A stretch of 64,000 nucleotides of DNA from Citrus sinensis. Lineage: Eukaryota; Streptophyta; Magnoliopsida; Sapindales; Rutaceae. The stretch covers positions 4,810,501 to 4,874,500 of the forward strand of contig NC_068559.1 of the NCBI RefSeq assembly GCF_022201045.2. The letters run 5' to 3'. Below the pieces are notes generated by a model that ran no database searches, was not told the origin of the DNA, and worked only from the letters and a program-made list of their open reading frames with translations. This document shows positions 15,821 through 28,163 of this stretch, one piece after another. The translations under genes and the position numbers were made by a program. Position 1 is the first letter of the stretch, and every line of letters starts with the position of its first letter.

Positions 15821-17225
15821 GGAGGTTTTGTATTTTCTCAATTTTTTTTTTTTTTGCATTATCTTTTCAACAATCAATGGAGACATATTACACATTGATA
15901 TTTCTTGAATATCTTCGCCATTCTCTTCACTGTAGCTAGAAGCAAATTAAAGACCACCTTCACTGCATGCATCATGCATGCGGTTTTTATATATGTTTCC
16001 TTGTTTCTATGTCACGGGCCCGGGCCCCCTTTCATTTTCTTCGACACACACCAACTTGGTTTCAAATCTAGCTGCTGGTTTTCCGCATTTCATGAGGCGA
16101 TCGCTTGCTTTAAGTAGCTGAGGCATGCTCTTTGATTTTCCGATGGATTTGGATTTAGAATTGAACTATTTTTTTTATTAATCTTCTAAAAATATATAAT
16201 TGATAGTTTTTAAATAAAAATATAAAATTAATTAAATCCTAATCGTATATTGCTATTCATACACATCATGTGCTAAAAGATTATGAAGAGTTGAGCAGGC
16301 ATTGGATCTAAATTTTTTTAATTTTCAACTACTTGATGTTCCTGTATATAAATTTGACAGCATATTTCTTTTGGATGATCATTATTGAAAGTTGAGATCT
16401 TATTGGAGGAAATGAGTAAGTGACAATAATATGACGATATAACTCAAATATTTTGAAGCCTCCGATTAAGAATTGCAAAAAAGCCGGGTCAGGGCTTGGG
16501 CTTCAAGTGTGGAGGTCCATGGGCCCGGACTAGACTTTCACACAAAAAGATATAAAATTTGAGTGACGCTTCGAACAACCCTTTTAAATTCTTTAAACCC
16601 CCCTCCCTTTTTCATTCTTTATATCTTTCTTTAATGAAATTACAGGAAGGGACATAAATTTACAATGGAATTTTAATTAAAATTTCGCTATCATTTAGAA
16701 TAAATTAATTAAATTGTAAACATACTTTTTTATAATAAGAATATTATTATTAGGTAATTTATTTCTTCATTGTTTTAAAATTATTTTGAATTTACCTAAA
16801 AAATTAATAAGATCATATATGAGAATTAAAAAATAGCTATGATTCATGATTTGTAAATACAATTTAGTTTGATTAAATTCATATTTGTCCATGAGAACAA
16901 GAAAAAAAAAGGCATGAAAAGCAGTACTCATAAAATTTCGATTGAGAATTTAAAATTCATAGACTTAAATAAAAAAAATCATAATCAATTTTTCTAACAA
17001 AAAAGTGGGCACTGATGAAGCAGCCTGGGCCTAGGTTGGCCCAAGCCCAATCTAACCCGACTCATTTTCCATTACTAATTTCAAGGTTGGTGCGGTGGGA
17101 CGCTTTGATTTCATTTATTTTTTCCGCATCTTTCATTTATTCATGATATACGCACAAGTAGATTTGACTAAATGATACATAAGCTAATTACAAACATAAA
17201 AAATATTTTAATTGGCACGCATGTA
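15821..17225. other. AT-rich spacer with possible small GC-ended element
   Basis: No gene. A 17-bp palindrome of CATGCA motifs lies at 15965-15981. Between about 16482 and 17062 two GC-rich blocks face each other (GCCGGGTCAGGGCTTGGGC and, reversed, GTCGGGTTAGATTGGGCTTG), which could be the inverted ends of a small DNA element; no target duplication was found. Confidence 0.4.
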
Positions 17226-20200
17226 ATATATGACTGTACGGCACGTTGTTTATAGTTTTGTATCCAAACGACAGGTCATCCATTAGTATACCATTAAGAC
17301 GACATGTCGTGCTCATCATTAATGCAGCAGACGTGTAAATAGAATGCGCCACCATATACTCCAGATGATTTATTGTTTACATTTGTTGATAAGCACGTCG
17401 ACGATGTGTCGGCTTTATTCTTGCTCGATAAACGACACGTCATCTTTGAAGTTAAATTTCATATGATTTAATGCAGTAAGAGATTGCTTATCTTTTTAAC
17501 AGTTGCATGAAACAAGAATCATTACATTTGAATCCCAGCTATTGTCAGTGACTCACCTGATTAGGTGATAAATTTTGTAATTTACAAAATTACTTATTTA
17601 TTATCCAATGGATCATGGATGGGTTATCGAATTTTAATAGTAATTATAATAACAATTCCAATCACAACTGCAACCATTAATTACAACCAAAACTATAGTT
17701 ATGATTATAGTAATATAACAAAATCGTAAATTTTGGGCATATAAATATATCGTTGCACCGTAATGTTGTAGCCTTGAAATCCACAAGCTTTTTTCTTTTT
17801 CTATAAATTTTGTATATGAAATTCTATATTTAAGAGAAAACTAAGTATGTGACATATTTATTCAGAAAATTATTATTAAAAAATATGTTAATCAATCAAT
17901 TGGGGATAATATATGGCGTGAAATGTAGAAAAAAAATACAGTTTGAAATTCCTCTGAGATACAATACTAAAAAAATCACTAAAAATAGTAACAACGATAA
18001 TAAAATAATAATATTATTATGAAAAATACTACTAAAAATAAAAATGAAGATACAACAACAACAACAATAATGGTAATAATATATTTAATCGGTTGGTAGC
18101 TGAAATGTTGTTTATAAATATGTATGTGACCGACTTCTCGTATATATGCGAAAAGACAAGACGTCATGTCATTTTTAACATCCATGCAGATGACATATAT
18201 AAACAATATACACCCGTGCATACTCCAAATGACTCGTCATTTACATTTATAGAAAAACGACTCATCATTAGCCAAATAAGCACTGGGACGATTCTGCGGG
18301 ACATTCTGGATAAGAAAATGACATGTCATCTTCGAAGTTGAAGTCGAATTCTCAATGATTTTAATACAAATAAGAGATTGTTTGTTTTTTAATAGTTACA
18401 CAGAATAACAACCATTATCTTTGATTTCTAATTTGAGTCCCAAATACTAACCTAATTAAGTGATGAAGTTTATAATTTATAAAATTACTTATTTACCATC
18501 CAATAGATGGTTACCAAATTTTAATATTAATTATAATAACAATTCCAATCACAACTACATCCATTAATTACAACTAAAACTATAATAATGTATATTAGTA
18601 GAACAAGATCATAAATTTTGAGCATGTAAATATACTGATGTACCATAATGTTGTAGACTTGAAATCCAAAAATTTCATTTTTTTTATATGAAATTCTATA
18701 ATTAAGAGAAAACTAAGTCATTTAACATATTTATTTGGAAAATTATTATTAAAAAAAATGCTAATCAATCAACTGAGGTTAGTTTCTGGTGCGAAATATA
18801 GAGAAAAATACAATTAAAAATCTCTTTGAGACACAAATATTAAAAAAAAAACACACACACACTAAAAATAATAACAACAATAATAAACAATAATAACAAC
18901 AATGACAACGACATATTTAATCAACACATAGGTGGTAGATAACAAGTCATTTAACAGAACAACATGTCTTTCCTTTGTTATTAAATTAGATGTCCTGTCG
19001 TTTCTCGTATTTATGTAGCTGACATGCATAAATAGCATGCGCCGTCATTTGCATTTTCATAAAAAAGATGCATCATTAGCCAAAGAGGCACTAAGACGAC
19101 TTTACGGGGACTATTGATTAGAAAATGATGCGTCATCTTTGAAGTCGAATTCCAAATGATTTTAATATAAGTAAGAGATTGTTTATTTTTTTAATTGTTA
19201 TATCTTGCATGGAATAAGAACCATTACATTTGAATTCTAATTTGAGTCCCAAAATACTAATCTAAATAGGTGATGAATTTTATAATTTATAAAATTACTT
19301 ATTTACCATCCAATGGATGGGTTACCGAATTTTAATAGTAATTATAATAACAATTCCAATTCACAACTACAACCATTATAGTAATATATCAAGATCATAA
19401 ATGTCAGGCATGTAAATATACTGGTGTACTATAATGTTGTAGACTTGTAATTCACAAACTTTATTTATTTTTCATATTTTTTATATGAAATTATATATTT
19501 AAGAGAAAACCAAGTCATGTGACATAATTATTCAAAAAATTATTATTAAAAAATATGCTAATCAATCAATTGGGAATAGTTTCTACCATGAAATGTAGAA
19601 AAAAATGCAGTTTGAAATCCTTTTGAGATACAAATATTTTTTAAAAAAACTAAAAATAGTAACCATGATAATACAAAAGTGGTCTAGCTATGTTGGAATC
19701 GATTTAAGATAGAACATATTTTCATAAATGCATGATCAAAGTTATAATGTGTTTTTTACTATTTATCACTTTGCATGTGTGGCTATGATTTGTGCTCTAC
19801 CTTAAAGTAGCTCTAAGATAGCCATTGCTTAAAAAATTAATATTTTTATAAAAAATGTTAATAACAATACAAAGATGAAAATAATAGTAGCAGCAACAGT
19901 AGTAGTAGTAATAATAATATCTTTAATCGGCAAGTTGTTTGTGAATATGTAACCGAACAACATGTCTTACATTGAATTTCAAAGACGTCATGGCGTTTCC
20001 TGTATTCATGCAGCCAACATGCGAAAATGGTATAACGTTGTGCATATAGTAGATGACTCGCTGTTTAGTTTTTCATACAAACGACGCGTCGTTAGCCAAT
20101 AGACACTAGGACGACTTTACAGGAACTCTATTGATTAGAAAATAAGAATCATCTTCAAAGTTTAATCCCAAATGATTTTAATATGAGTAAGAGATTTTTT

Positions 20201-20702
20201 ATTTTTAATAGTTACATGGAATAGGAATGATTACATTTGAGTTATAATTTGATTCACAAAAACTGACCTAATTAGTTGATGAATTTTATAATTTATAAAA
20301 TTACTTATTTACCATCTAATAGATTTGTTACCAAATTTTAATAGTAATTATAACAATAATTCCAATCACAACCACAACCATTAATTACAATTAAAATTGT
20401 AATTACGATTATAGTATTATAACAAAATCATAAATTTTGGGCATCTGAATATATCACTGTACTATAATGTTGCAGACTTGTAATTCACAAAATTTATTTT
20501 TTTTTTTCATTTTTTTAATATATGAAATTCTATATTTAAGAGAAAACTAAGTTATGTGACATATATATTCGAGAAATTATTATTAAAGCTAATCAATCAA
20601 CTAGGAATAGTTTCTCTGTGAAATGTAGAAAAAAATGATGTTCGAAATCCCTTTGAGATACAAATATTAAAAAAAACACTAAAAATAGTAACAACGCTAA
20701 TA

Positions 20703-20703
<1 letters not shown>

Positions 20704-20757
<54 letters not shown>
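20704..20757 (+). repeat. (AAT)n microsatellite, about 18 units
   Basis: Uninterrupted AAT repeat at the 3' side of the fourth array unit. It probably grew from the short AAT tract found at the same place in other units. Confidence 0.95.
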
Positions 20758-20792
20758 TGAAAAATACTAATAACAATAATAACGAAGATGAA

Positions 20793-20829
<37 letters not shown>

Positions 20830-22654
20830 TTGGCACAGAGGTAGTAGATGATAAGTTGTTTATGAATATGCAACTGAATGACATGTCTTAGATGGAATAT
20901 TAAAGAAGACATCATGGTGTTTCCTCTATTGATGCAGCCGACATGTGAAAATGGAAAAATGCTATGCACTAGCACATGTTGTAGATGACTCATCGTTTAG
21001 TTTTTCATGAAAACGACACGTCGTTAGTCAAATAAATGCTAGGACGACTCTACAAGGCATGCTCATCAAAAAATGGTGCATCATCTTCGAAGTCGAATTC
21101 CAAATGATTTTAATACAAGTAAGAGATTGTTTGTTTTTCTAACAGTTACATGGAAAGAACCATTACATTTGAGTTCTAATTTGAATTATAAAATGAAATA
21201 ATAACAATTACATTTGAGTTCTGATTTTAGTCCTAAATACTGACCTAATTACGTGATGACCTTATAAAATTACTTATTTACCTTTCAATAGATGAGTTAC
21301 CGAATTTTAGTAGTAGTTATAATAAAAATTTCATTCACAACTACAATTGGTAATTACAAGTAAAACTGTAATTACGATAATAGTAATATAACAAGATCTT
21401 AAATTTCGAGCATGTAAATATATCTCTATACCATAATGTTATAGACTTGAAATTCACAAAATTTATTGTTTTTCATTTTTTATATGAAATTGTATATTTA
21501 AGGAAAAAAAAAACTAAGTCACACGACATATGTTTTTTTGGAGAATTATTATTAAAAAAATATGCTAATCCACAATTGGGGATAGTTTCTAGCACAAAAT
21601 ATAGAAAAAAATACAATTTGAAATTTCTTTGAGATACAAATAATAAAAAAACACTAAAACTAGTAACAACGATAATAATAATAATATTATGATAAATGCT
21701 AATAACAATAATAATGAAGATGACGACGACGACAACAACAATAATAATATATTTAATCAGCAAAAGTAGATTACAACTCGTTTATGACTATATAGTCGAA
21801 AGACACATCTTACCTTTTTCATTAAAGAATATGCCATGTCTTTTCTTGTACTCATGTAGCCGACCTGCGTAAATAATATGTGTGGGCGCATATTGTAGAT
21901 GACTCATCGTTTACTTTTTAATACAAATGAGAAGTCATTAGCCAAATAGGGCCTAGGACGTCTTTATAGGGACATTCTTGATCAGAAAACGACACATCTC
22001 TTCAATGTCGAATTCCAAAAGATTTTAATATAAGTAAAAGATTGTATGTTTTTTTAACAATTATATGGAAAAAGAACCAGTATATTTGAGTTCTAATCTA
22101 AGTCCCAAATACTGACCTAATTAGGTGATGAATTTTATAACTTATAAAATTATTAGATGGGTTACCAATTTTAATAGTAATTATAACAACAATTTCAATC
22201 ACAACTACAACCATTAATTATAATTAAAATTGTAATTATGATTATAGTAATATAACAAGATCATAAATTTCGGGCATGTAAATATACCGATGCACCATAA
22301 AATATTAGACTTGAAATCCACAATTTTTTTTTTGTATATGAAATTCTATATTTAAGAGAAAAACTAAGTCATTTGACGTATTTTTTTTTCCAAAAATTAT
22401 TATAAAAAAATGCTATCAATCAACTGGGGATAGTTTCTTGTGCGAAATGTAGAAAAAAAAAAACAGTTTGAAATCCCTTTGAGATACAAATATTAAAAAA
22501 ACACTAAAAATAGTAACAAAGATAATAAAATTGATACTATTATTATGAAAAATACTAATAACAGTAGTAGTTAAGATAACAATAATAATAACAACAACAA
22601 CAACAATATTATTATTATTAGTAGTAGTAGTAGTACTACTACTATTACATTTAC

Positions 22655-22688
<34 letters not shown>
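22655..22688 (+). repeat. (AAT)n microsatellite at the end of the array
   Basis: About 11 AAT units, preceded by ATT, AGT and ACT triplet runs (22606-22650) that form a small inverted arrangement (AGTAGTAGTAGTACTACTACT). It marks the end of the tandem array. Confidence 0.9.
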
Positions 22689-22692
22689 GTAT

Positions 22693-23264
22693 TTTAATTG
22701 AGGACAAAAGTAAAATTATGAAATTTGGATAAGATAAAATGGAGAGTTCATGAATACTTAATTCCCAACTCCACATAATTAAGTTTTCATTCTTTAATCC
22801 AAAAAACACGTGAACTTTACATATTTCATTCCTATTCTTGCTTCCATTTTTAATAATTAAATATTATCGATCATTCCCATTTCCATTCCGAATTCCCTAA
22901 TCCCGCAATGAGAACACACCATCACTGTGTACGTAATGCTATATCTGTGATGATCACCGTTGAGAGAGCTGCATAGATGGAGAAGAAGATACACCGTCCA
23001 CCTGGCAAACTGGGTTGAAAGGAGAGGATTGAAGTGGAGGTTTGCGAGTTTGACTTGGCTTTGTACTTGGAAACTGACGAAAAGACTACGTATATATACA
23101 CACTTGGCATGCATATGCACAGACCACCCATGTAATGAGTTGGCGGATGATCTTTATACTTGCTAATTTATTTCTTTGACTGTTGATGCATATATACTTG
23201 TTAATTATTTATATATGTTTAAACTTTTTAAACTAATTTTTGCATTTTCTCTTTTTGCATCTCC
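22693..23264 (+). promoter_or_regulatory. Transketolase-like upstream region
   Basis: 572 bp between the tandem array and the transketolase ATG. It must hold any promoter; no clear TATA box stands out. Short overlapping open frames at 22857-23166 have no recognisable content. Confidence 0.4.
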
Positions 23265-26200
23265 ATGGCCATCTCTTTGCTACTAACCAAACCCTCTTCA
23301 ATTCCAACAAAACAAATATTTTCCAACAACAAATTGTACCACAAAAATGACACAGTTTCTGTTAATCCAATATTGAAACCCTGCAGTTCTCTCAGAACCG
23401 ACAACAACAATATCACCATTTCAAACAACCACAAGCTTTCTTGGCAAAAGAAGCTCGAACAAGCATTCAAGGATCAACTATCTGATCATTATGATTATGC
23501 AAACGACAATTCGTTTCAAGAGCTGGTTGACAAACGATGTGTGGACAATATTAGGATGCTGATAGTGGATGCAGTGCAAAATGCAAAGGCAGGGCACCCT
23601 GGGATGGCCCTTGGGATGGCTGAAGTTGGGTATGTTTTATACAGGCATGCTATGAAGTATAATTCTAGAAATCCTAAATGGTTTAACAGGGACAGATTTG
23701 TTTTGAGTGCTGGCCATGGTTGTTTGCTTCAGTATGTTTGCCTTCATCTCGCCGGTTTTCAATCTGTTCAGGTAAGTAATTAGAAAATCTTATGCCATGT
23801 GTCCATTAGATACACTCACAGTGTGATTGAAATTTCATTAATTTTATATTCTTATCTATTAATCAAACATATGCGTGTGTAGATACAACAGAAATTCAGA
23901 TTATGAGAGAATCCTAACATGCGTATTCTGTGGAGAATCACAAGGGAATCTTTGTTTAGATGATTGAAATTTTTTCGTCAGGAGTTTTAGTTTTGTATAT
24001 ATTTGTTTTAAAAATTAGTTTTCAATTTGATTGCATGTGTCTGATTGTAGCATCCTTAATTTATTCAGCTAGAAGACCTGAAACGATTGTGCAAGATGGG
24101 AAGCAGGACACCAAGTCATCCTGAGAATGCGATGACGGAGGGCATTGAAGTGACGACAGGTACAAATTTTTAGAAGAAATGATAATTAAGAATAGAGTTA
24201 TTGATGAGGAATTACCTAGCATATACATGCTGATATTTAGGCCAAAATATGGTCATTGAATATATCACTAGAAATTATTATGATCTCAAGTTTAGTATAT
24301 GTGTTGAATACTTTTTAGATTTTTGGGTCTTGTGTGTAGGGATGGCAAAAATTCCTACGGGGACGGGGATGAGGTAGAATCCCCATCCCCTCCCCATTTC
24401 CCCTATTTTAATTTTTAATTTTATTTTTATTTTTTAAAATTACTGCTAAATAAATAATAAAATTTGAATTATATTATAAAATTATAAATATTGGCAAAAA
24501 TAATAAATATCAAAATATTTATATTATTAAATTTTTAGGCCTAATTAACTAATTAAAATCTTAAATTTTTATTTAGGACATTAAAAAGGCTGAGTAGATT
24601 CTATTAGCCCAAAATTTTTTTATTAAAAATATTAATTAAGTATCTACATTTATTTCATTTATTTTATTGTCGATATAAAAGTAAATTATTATTTTTTATT
24701 GTAGGATTATAAAGATTGACAAAGATAATTATTTTGATAATTTGTATTTTGTATGTGACTTTTGTAATTGATCAATGTTAATTTAAGATATATTTCGAAC
24801 CTTATTTTTATTTGAATTTTTTATTTTAATATAATTAACTCAAAACCAAAAACAAAAAAAAATTAATTATTTGGGGATCGGGGACCTTCGGGGATCCCCT
24901 GTTATTATTTGAGGAGAAGATGTTGATTCTCTCAAGCAATGCTGACGGGGATGGGGACGGGACGGGAACATACGCAAAATATCGGGAATGGGTACGGGGA
25001 GATTGGTCCCCTCCGTCCCCTCCCCATTGCCATCCCTACTTGTGTGCACTATATCACCAAATTGTAGAGTTTAATTTGCAGATGCTTATAAGTAATTGAC
25101 ATTGTTGCTTAATTAACATCTCCGGCCTGCTGTCATCATATGCTCACTTGGTTCTGTTAATTACATTTAATAGGCCCTCTTGGACAAGGTGTAGCAAATG
25201 CAGTTGGTCTTGCCTTAGCAGAGGCTCACTTAGCAGCTAGATTCAACAAGCCCGATGCTGTTATTGTGGACTATCGAACGTAAGCTAATTAAGTGCATGA
25301 TCTAAATGATTTTTGGCTATGTGAGTAAGTTGGAATATGAACTGACAATTAAGATACTAGTTATCAAATTATTGTTCTGCACAGGTATTGTATTATGGGT
25401 GATGGGTGTGCCATGGAAGGAATATCACATGAAGCTGCGTCTTTGGCTGCTCATTGGAAGCTCAACAAGCTTACGCTGATTTATGATGATAATCACAACA
25501 CCATTGATGGACCAACGAGTCTCGTACTTTCTGAAGATATATCTGCACGATTCAAATCACTTGGTTGGAATACAATTACGGTAGAAAATATACACGACAA
25601 TTTGAGTTCATTCAAAGAAGCACTTATGGCTGCTGCCAATGAGACCAAAAAGCCAACTTTCATCAGGGTTCGTGCTTTTATTTATTGTGCACATAGACCG
25701 TAAATTTGTTGTTTTGTTAAATTTGAGGTCTTTATTTAGCCTAAAATAAAGAAATTTTGGAAAGTCATGATACATCACCTGATAACATTTGATCCATTGA
25801 GCATTTCAGGTGAAGACTCTGGTAGGCAAATTATCTGCAAAAGAAGGAACATCTAAAGCTCATCATGGTGCCTTTGATGAAAACGAGGTGAAGAAAATGA
25901 GAGAGAAAGTTAACTGGGTTGATCGTGATCAATTCCATGTCATTCCTATGGTTTACAGGTTAAAAAAATTAAAATTGTGAAATATATCAATTTATTTCAA
26001 TACCAGGGATCTGAAAAGAAAAGAAAACACATTGCTATTTGAATGAAAATTTGTAAAGTTTTTCTGTATAATCTGCTGCAGGGAGATGCAAATTCAGACA
26101 GATCATGGAGAAAGACTGGAAAAGGAGTGGTACAGTAAGGTATATAACTACCGAAGTGAATATCCACAGGAGGGGGCAGAATTGGATCTTCTCCTCAATG

Positions 26201-27524
26201 GTGGTCTGCTTCCTGGGTGGGAAAATGCATTGCCGGTAAATTTTCATTTATATGAGATAATTTGTTTTAATTTCTGGGGTAGCCTAAATCCTGAAACAGA
26301 GTGAAAGCTAGAAAGATAAAGAGTTTGTTGCAATCTTAAACTTGTTTCAAATAGCATAACATCATCTATATCCAATAATTTTTTTGCAGTCTCACAGAAG
26401 TCGTATGTGTACTGTTTAAATATTCTTTAGAGAAAATGAGGAACTGTCTATGCTTTAGTTGTATGTCTTGAAATGAACATTGATTTCAAAAGTAGTTTTT
26501 TAGAAAACAACAAATAATGCTCTGTTTGCTCTGCTTTGTGATCAACATTTTCCATATTATACAATTGGCAGAAATGGTCTACATCTGACCCGCTTGATGC
26601 AACTCGTGGGTATTCCGAGAAGTGCTTGAACCAGCTTGCAAAAGTTCTTCCAGGATTAATTGGTGGAAGTGCTGACCTTGCATCTTCTAATAAAGCCTAT
26701 CTCCTTGGCTATCACGATTTCTCTCAGCCTGACTCGCCATGGGGTCGTAACATCCGTTATGGAGTTCGTGAACATGCAATGGCAGGGATTTCAAATGGCA
26801 TTGCTCTGCATGGAGGTGGTTTGATCCCATTTGCAGCCACTTTCCTCATATTCTCTGATTACATGAAGAACTCCATTCGGCTTTCTGCTTTGAGCCATGC
26901 TGGAGTGATCTACATTCTGACTCATGACTCAATCGGTCTTGGGGAAGACGGTCCTACTCACCAGCCAGTTGAACAGCTTGCAGGCCTAAGAGCGGTGCCA
27001 CGGCTTCTAGTCTTTAGACCTCCAGACGGGAATGAAACCGCTGGTTCGTACAGTGTGGCCATTGCTAACCGTGATGTGCCTAGTGTGATTGCATTATCGA
27101 GGCAAAAGATTGCTGCAAATTTCGAAGGAACATCAGCAGATGAAGTTGAGAGAGGTCAGAGGTGGATGCATTGTGAGTGACAATTCTAGCGAAAATAAGC
27201 CGGAGATAATATTGATTGGGACTGGAACAGAACTATCTCTTTGTGAGGGCACGGCCAAAACTCTTAAGGCAAGAAGGCCGAAGGGTGAGGGTGGTTTCTC
27301 TAGTATGCTGGTGGCTCTTTGACAGGCAGCCGGCAGAGTACAAGGAGAAGGTGTTGCCGTCAAGAGTTGTAAAGGTGGGATGGAGAGAGTATGTGGGAGT
27401 GGAAGGTAAGGTGATTGGAGTGGAAGAGTTTGGGGCTAGCGGTGCTTATTTGGATACATTCAAGAAGTATGGCTTCACTATAGATAATGTTACTAAGGTT
27501 GCAAGATCATTGCTTAGTGAGTAA
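23265..27524 (+). pseudogene. Transketolase-like gene, frameshifted in the last exon
   Basis: Transketolase moves two-carbon units between sugar phosphates in the Calvin cycle and pentose phosphate pathway using thiamine diphosphate. Exons: 23265-23771, 24069-24159, 25174-25279, 25385-25667, 25810-25958, 26082-26235, 26572-27524. A Ser/Asn-rich N-terminus of about 65 residues looks like a plastid transit peptide. Catalytic motifs are intact: [20 protein letters not shown]...YDDNH (ThDP/Mg binding), YGVREHAMAGISNG (catalytic Glu) and THDSIGLGEDGPTHQP. In the C-terminal domain a 7-bp tandem duplication (AGAGGTC, near 27151-27165) shifts the frame and leads to a TGA at 27178. About 100 bp on, a 1-bp insertion near 27270 shifts it again. 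About 11-12 residues are also missing after KEKVLPSR. The final frame ends at 27524. It is either a young pseudogene, a gene truncated after the Pyr domain, or hit by assembly errors; independent errors would not explain the deletion. A hAT element sits in intron 2. Confidence 0.85.
24337..25038 (-). mobile_element. hAT element copy C (702 bp) in a transketolase intron
   Basis: Ends TAGGGATGGCAA / CCATCCCTA and a perfect 8-bp target duplication CTTGTGTG (24329-24336 and 25039-25046). It is inverted relative to copies A and B: its left end matches their right end. It keeps the AT-rich segment of copy B at about 14690-14800 (in reverse complement) but has lost the transposase fragment. It lies fully inside intron 2, so splicing need not be disturbed. 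Confidence 0.94.
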
Positions 27525-27887
27525 AAATAATTCAAAACAAAATTTGAACACGAGCAGTATGAAACAATAATAACTCAGTAAAATAATGTATATTAGCCTT
27601 TTCTTTTTCTAACTTATTAAAACATTTTTGATAAGGTCAAATATAGTCTTTTTGTTAACTTTTGAATTTTAATAAGTGGTTTATATGCAATCACTTTGCC
27701 AACCTCTTATATGTTTCCCATATTTTGCTACAAGCCACTCTAAAGAAGCTATAAAATGTGTGGTTTCTTTATAGATGGTCAAATAATTAAGCTCCTTTTT
27801 ATACTTCATAGATAGACAATAGACATACCCTGCTTGTTTGTCAAACAAAAAGAGGACAAGGAGCAATATTAATTAGAAATTAAAAGG
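27525..27887. other. Spacer before the first Cys-rich peptide gene
   Basis: AT-rich; it contains the transketolase 3' flank and the upstream region of the peptide gene. No TATA box was assigned with confidence. Confidence 0.4.
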
Positions 27888-28163
27888 ATGGTGGAATCGA
27901 TCAAAACCGAAGCCATCATCGGCATGTTATTGGCTTTTGCATTGATACTGGGCATGGCGTTTGCTGATGAAGAAAAAGATAGGGTGGACAAATGTAAGGG
28001 GCAATGCATGCCTTATTGCGAGAACGAGCGACATGCAGATCATGAAAAATGTAACTTCGCTTGCGAAGTTTACTGCGTTGGCAGAAAAGATGTTTTCTTT
28101 GGACATGGACCCCCAATTATTATTTCTCGTTCGCAGGACCATTTTGATCCCCCTCAGCAGTGA
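27888..28163 (+). CDS. Small secreted Cys-rich peptide, CX3CX3C type (gene 1)
   Basis: 91 residues in one exon. Residues 1-26 form a signal peptide (basic start, hydrophobic IIGMLLAFALILGMAFA). The mature part is acidic then Cys-rich: CKGQCMPYC, an 11-residue spacer, CNFACEVYC, giving two CX3CX3C half-sites and six cysteines that could pair as a disulfide-linked helical hairpin. This resembles plant thionin-like / hairpinin-type secreted peptides, but the exact family cannot be named from sequence alone. The tail is rich in Pro, Ser and Asp. A secreted, possibly defence or signalling, role is inference. It is the first of three related loci in 4.7 kb. Confidence 0.8.
   Translation: MVESIKTEAIIGMLLAFALILGMAFADEEKDRVDKCKGQCMPYCENERHADHEKCNFACEVYCVGRKDVFFGHGPPIIISRSQDHFDPPQQ

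Larger units (their letters stand above)
17226..22692. repeat. Tandem array, six units of about 0.84-0.98 kb
   Basis: Six head-to-tail, diverged, AT-rich units start near 17246, 18106, 18945, 19927, 20854 and 21778. Anchors recurring once per unit in the same order are: a GTTGTTTATGAATATG-like start, a CGACATGTCGT-like motif, ACGACACGTCATC near a CTTCGAAGTCGAATTCC block, GTAAGAGATTGTTTG, GAATTTTATAATTTATAAAATTACTTATT, ATAATGTTGTAGACTTG, and AATCAATCAACTGGGGATAG, ending in an (AAT)-rich tract. No protein, LTR or transposon termini are seen. Length differences come mainly from the AAT tracts and small deletions. Confidence 0.9.

Noticed and set aside
17979-18341. Two overlapping open frames, one per strand, in the tandem array
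   Set aside because: They are not preserved at the same place in the other units and have no recognisable domains.
20597-20993. Open frames of nearly pure Leu or Ile on the minus strand
   Set aside because: They are translations of the (AAT)n microsatellite in the tandem array, not proteins.
21473-21763. Val/Ile-rich open frame on the minus strand
   Set aside because: Same cause: triplet-repeat DNA at the end of an array unit read in another frame.
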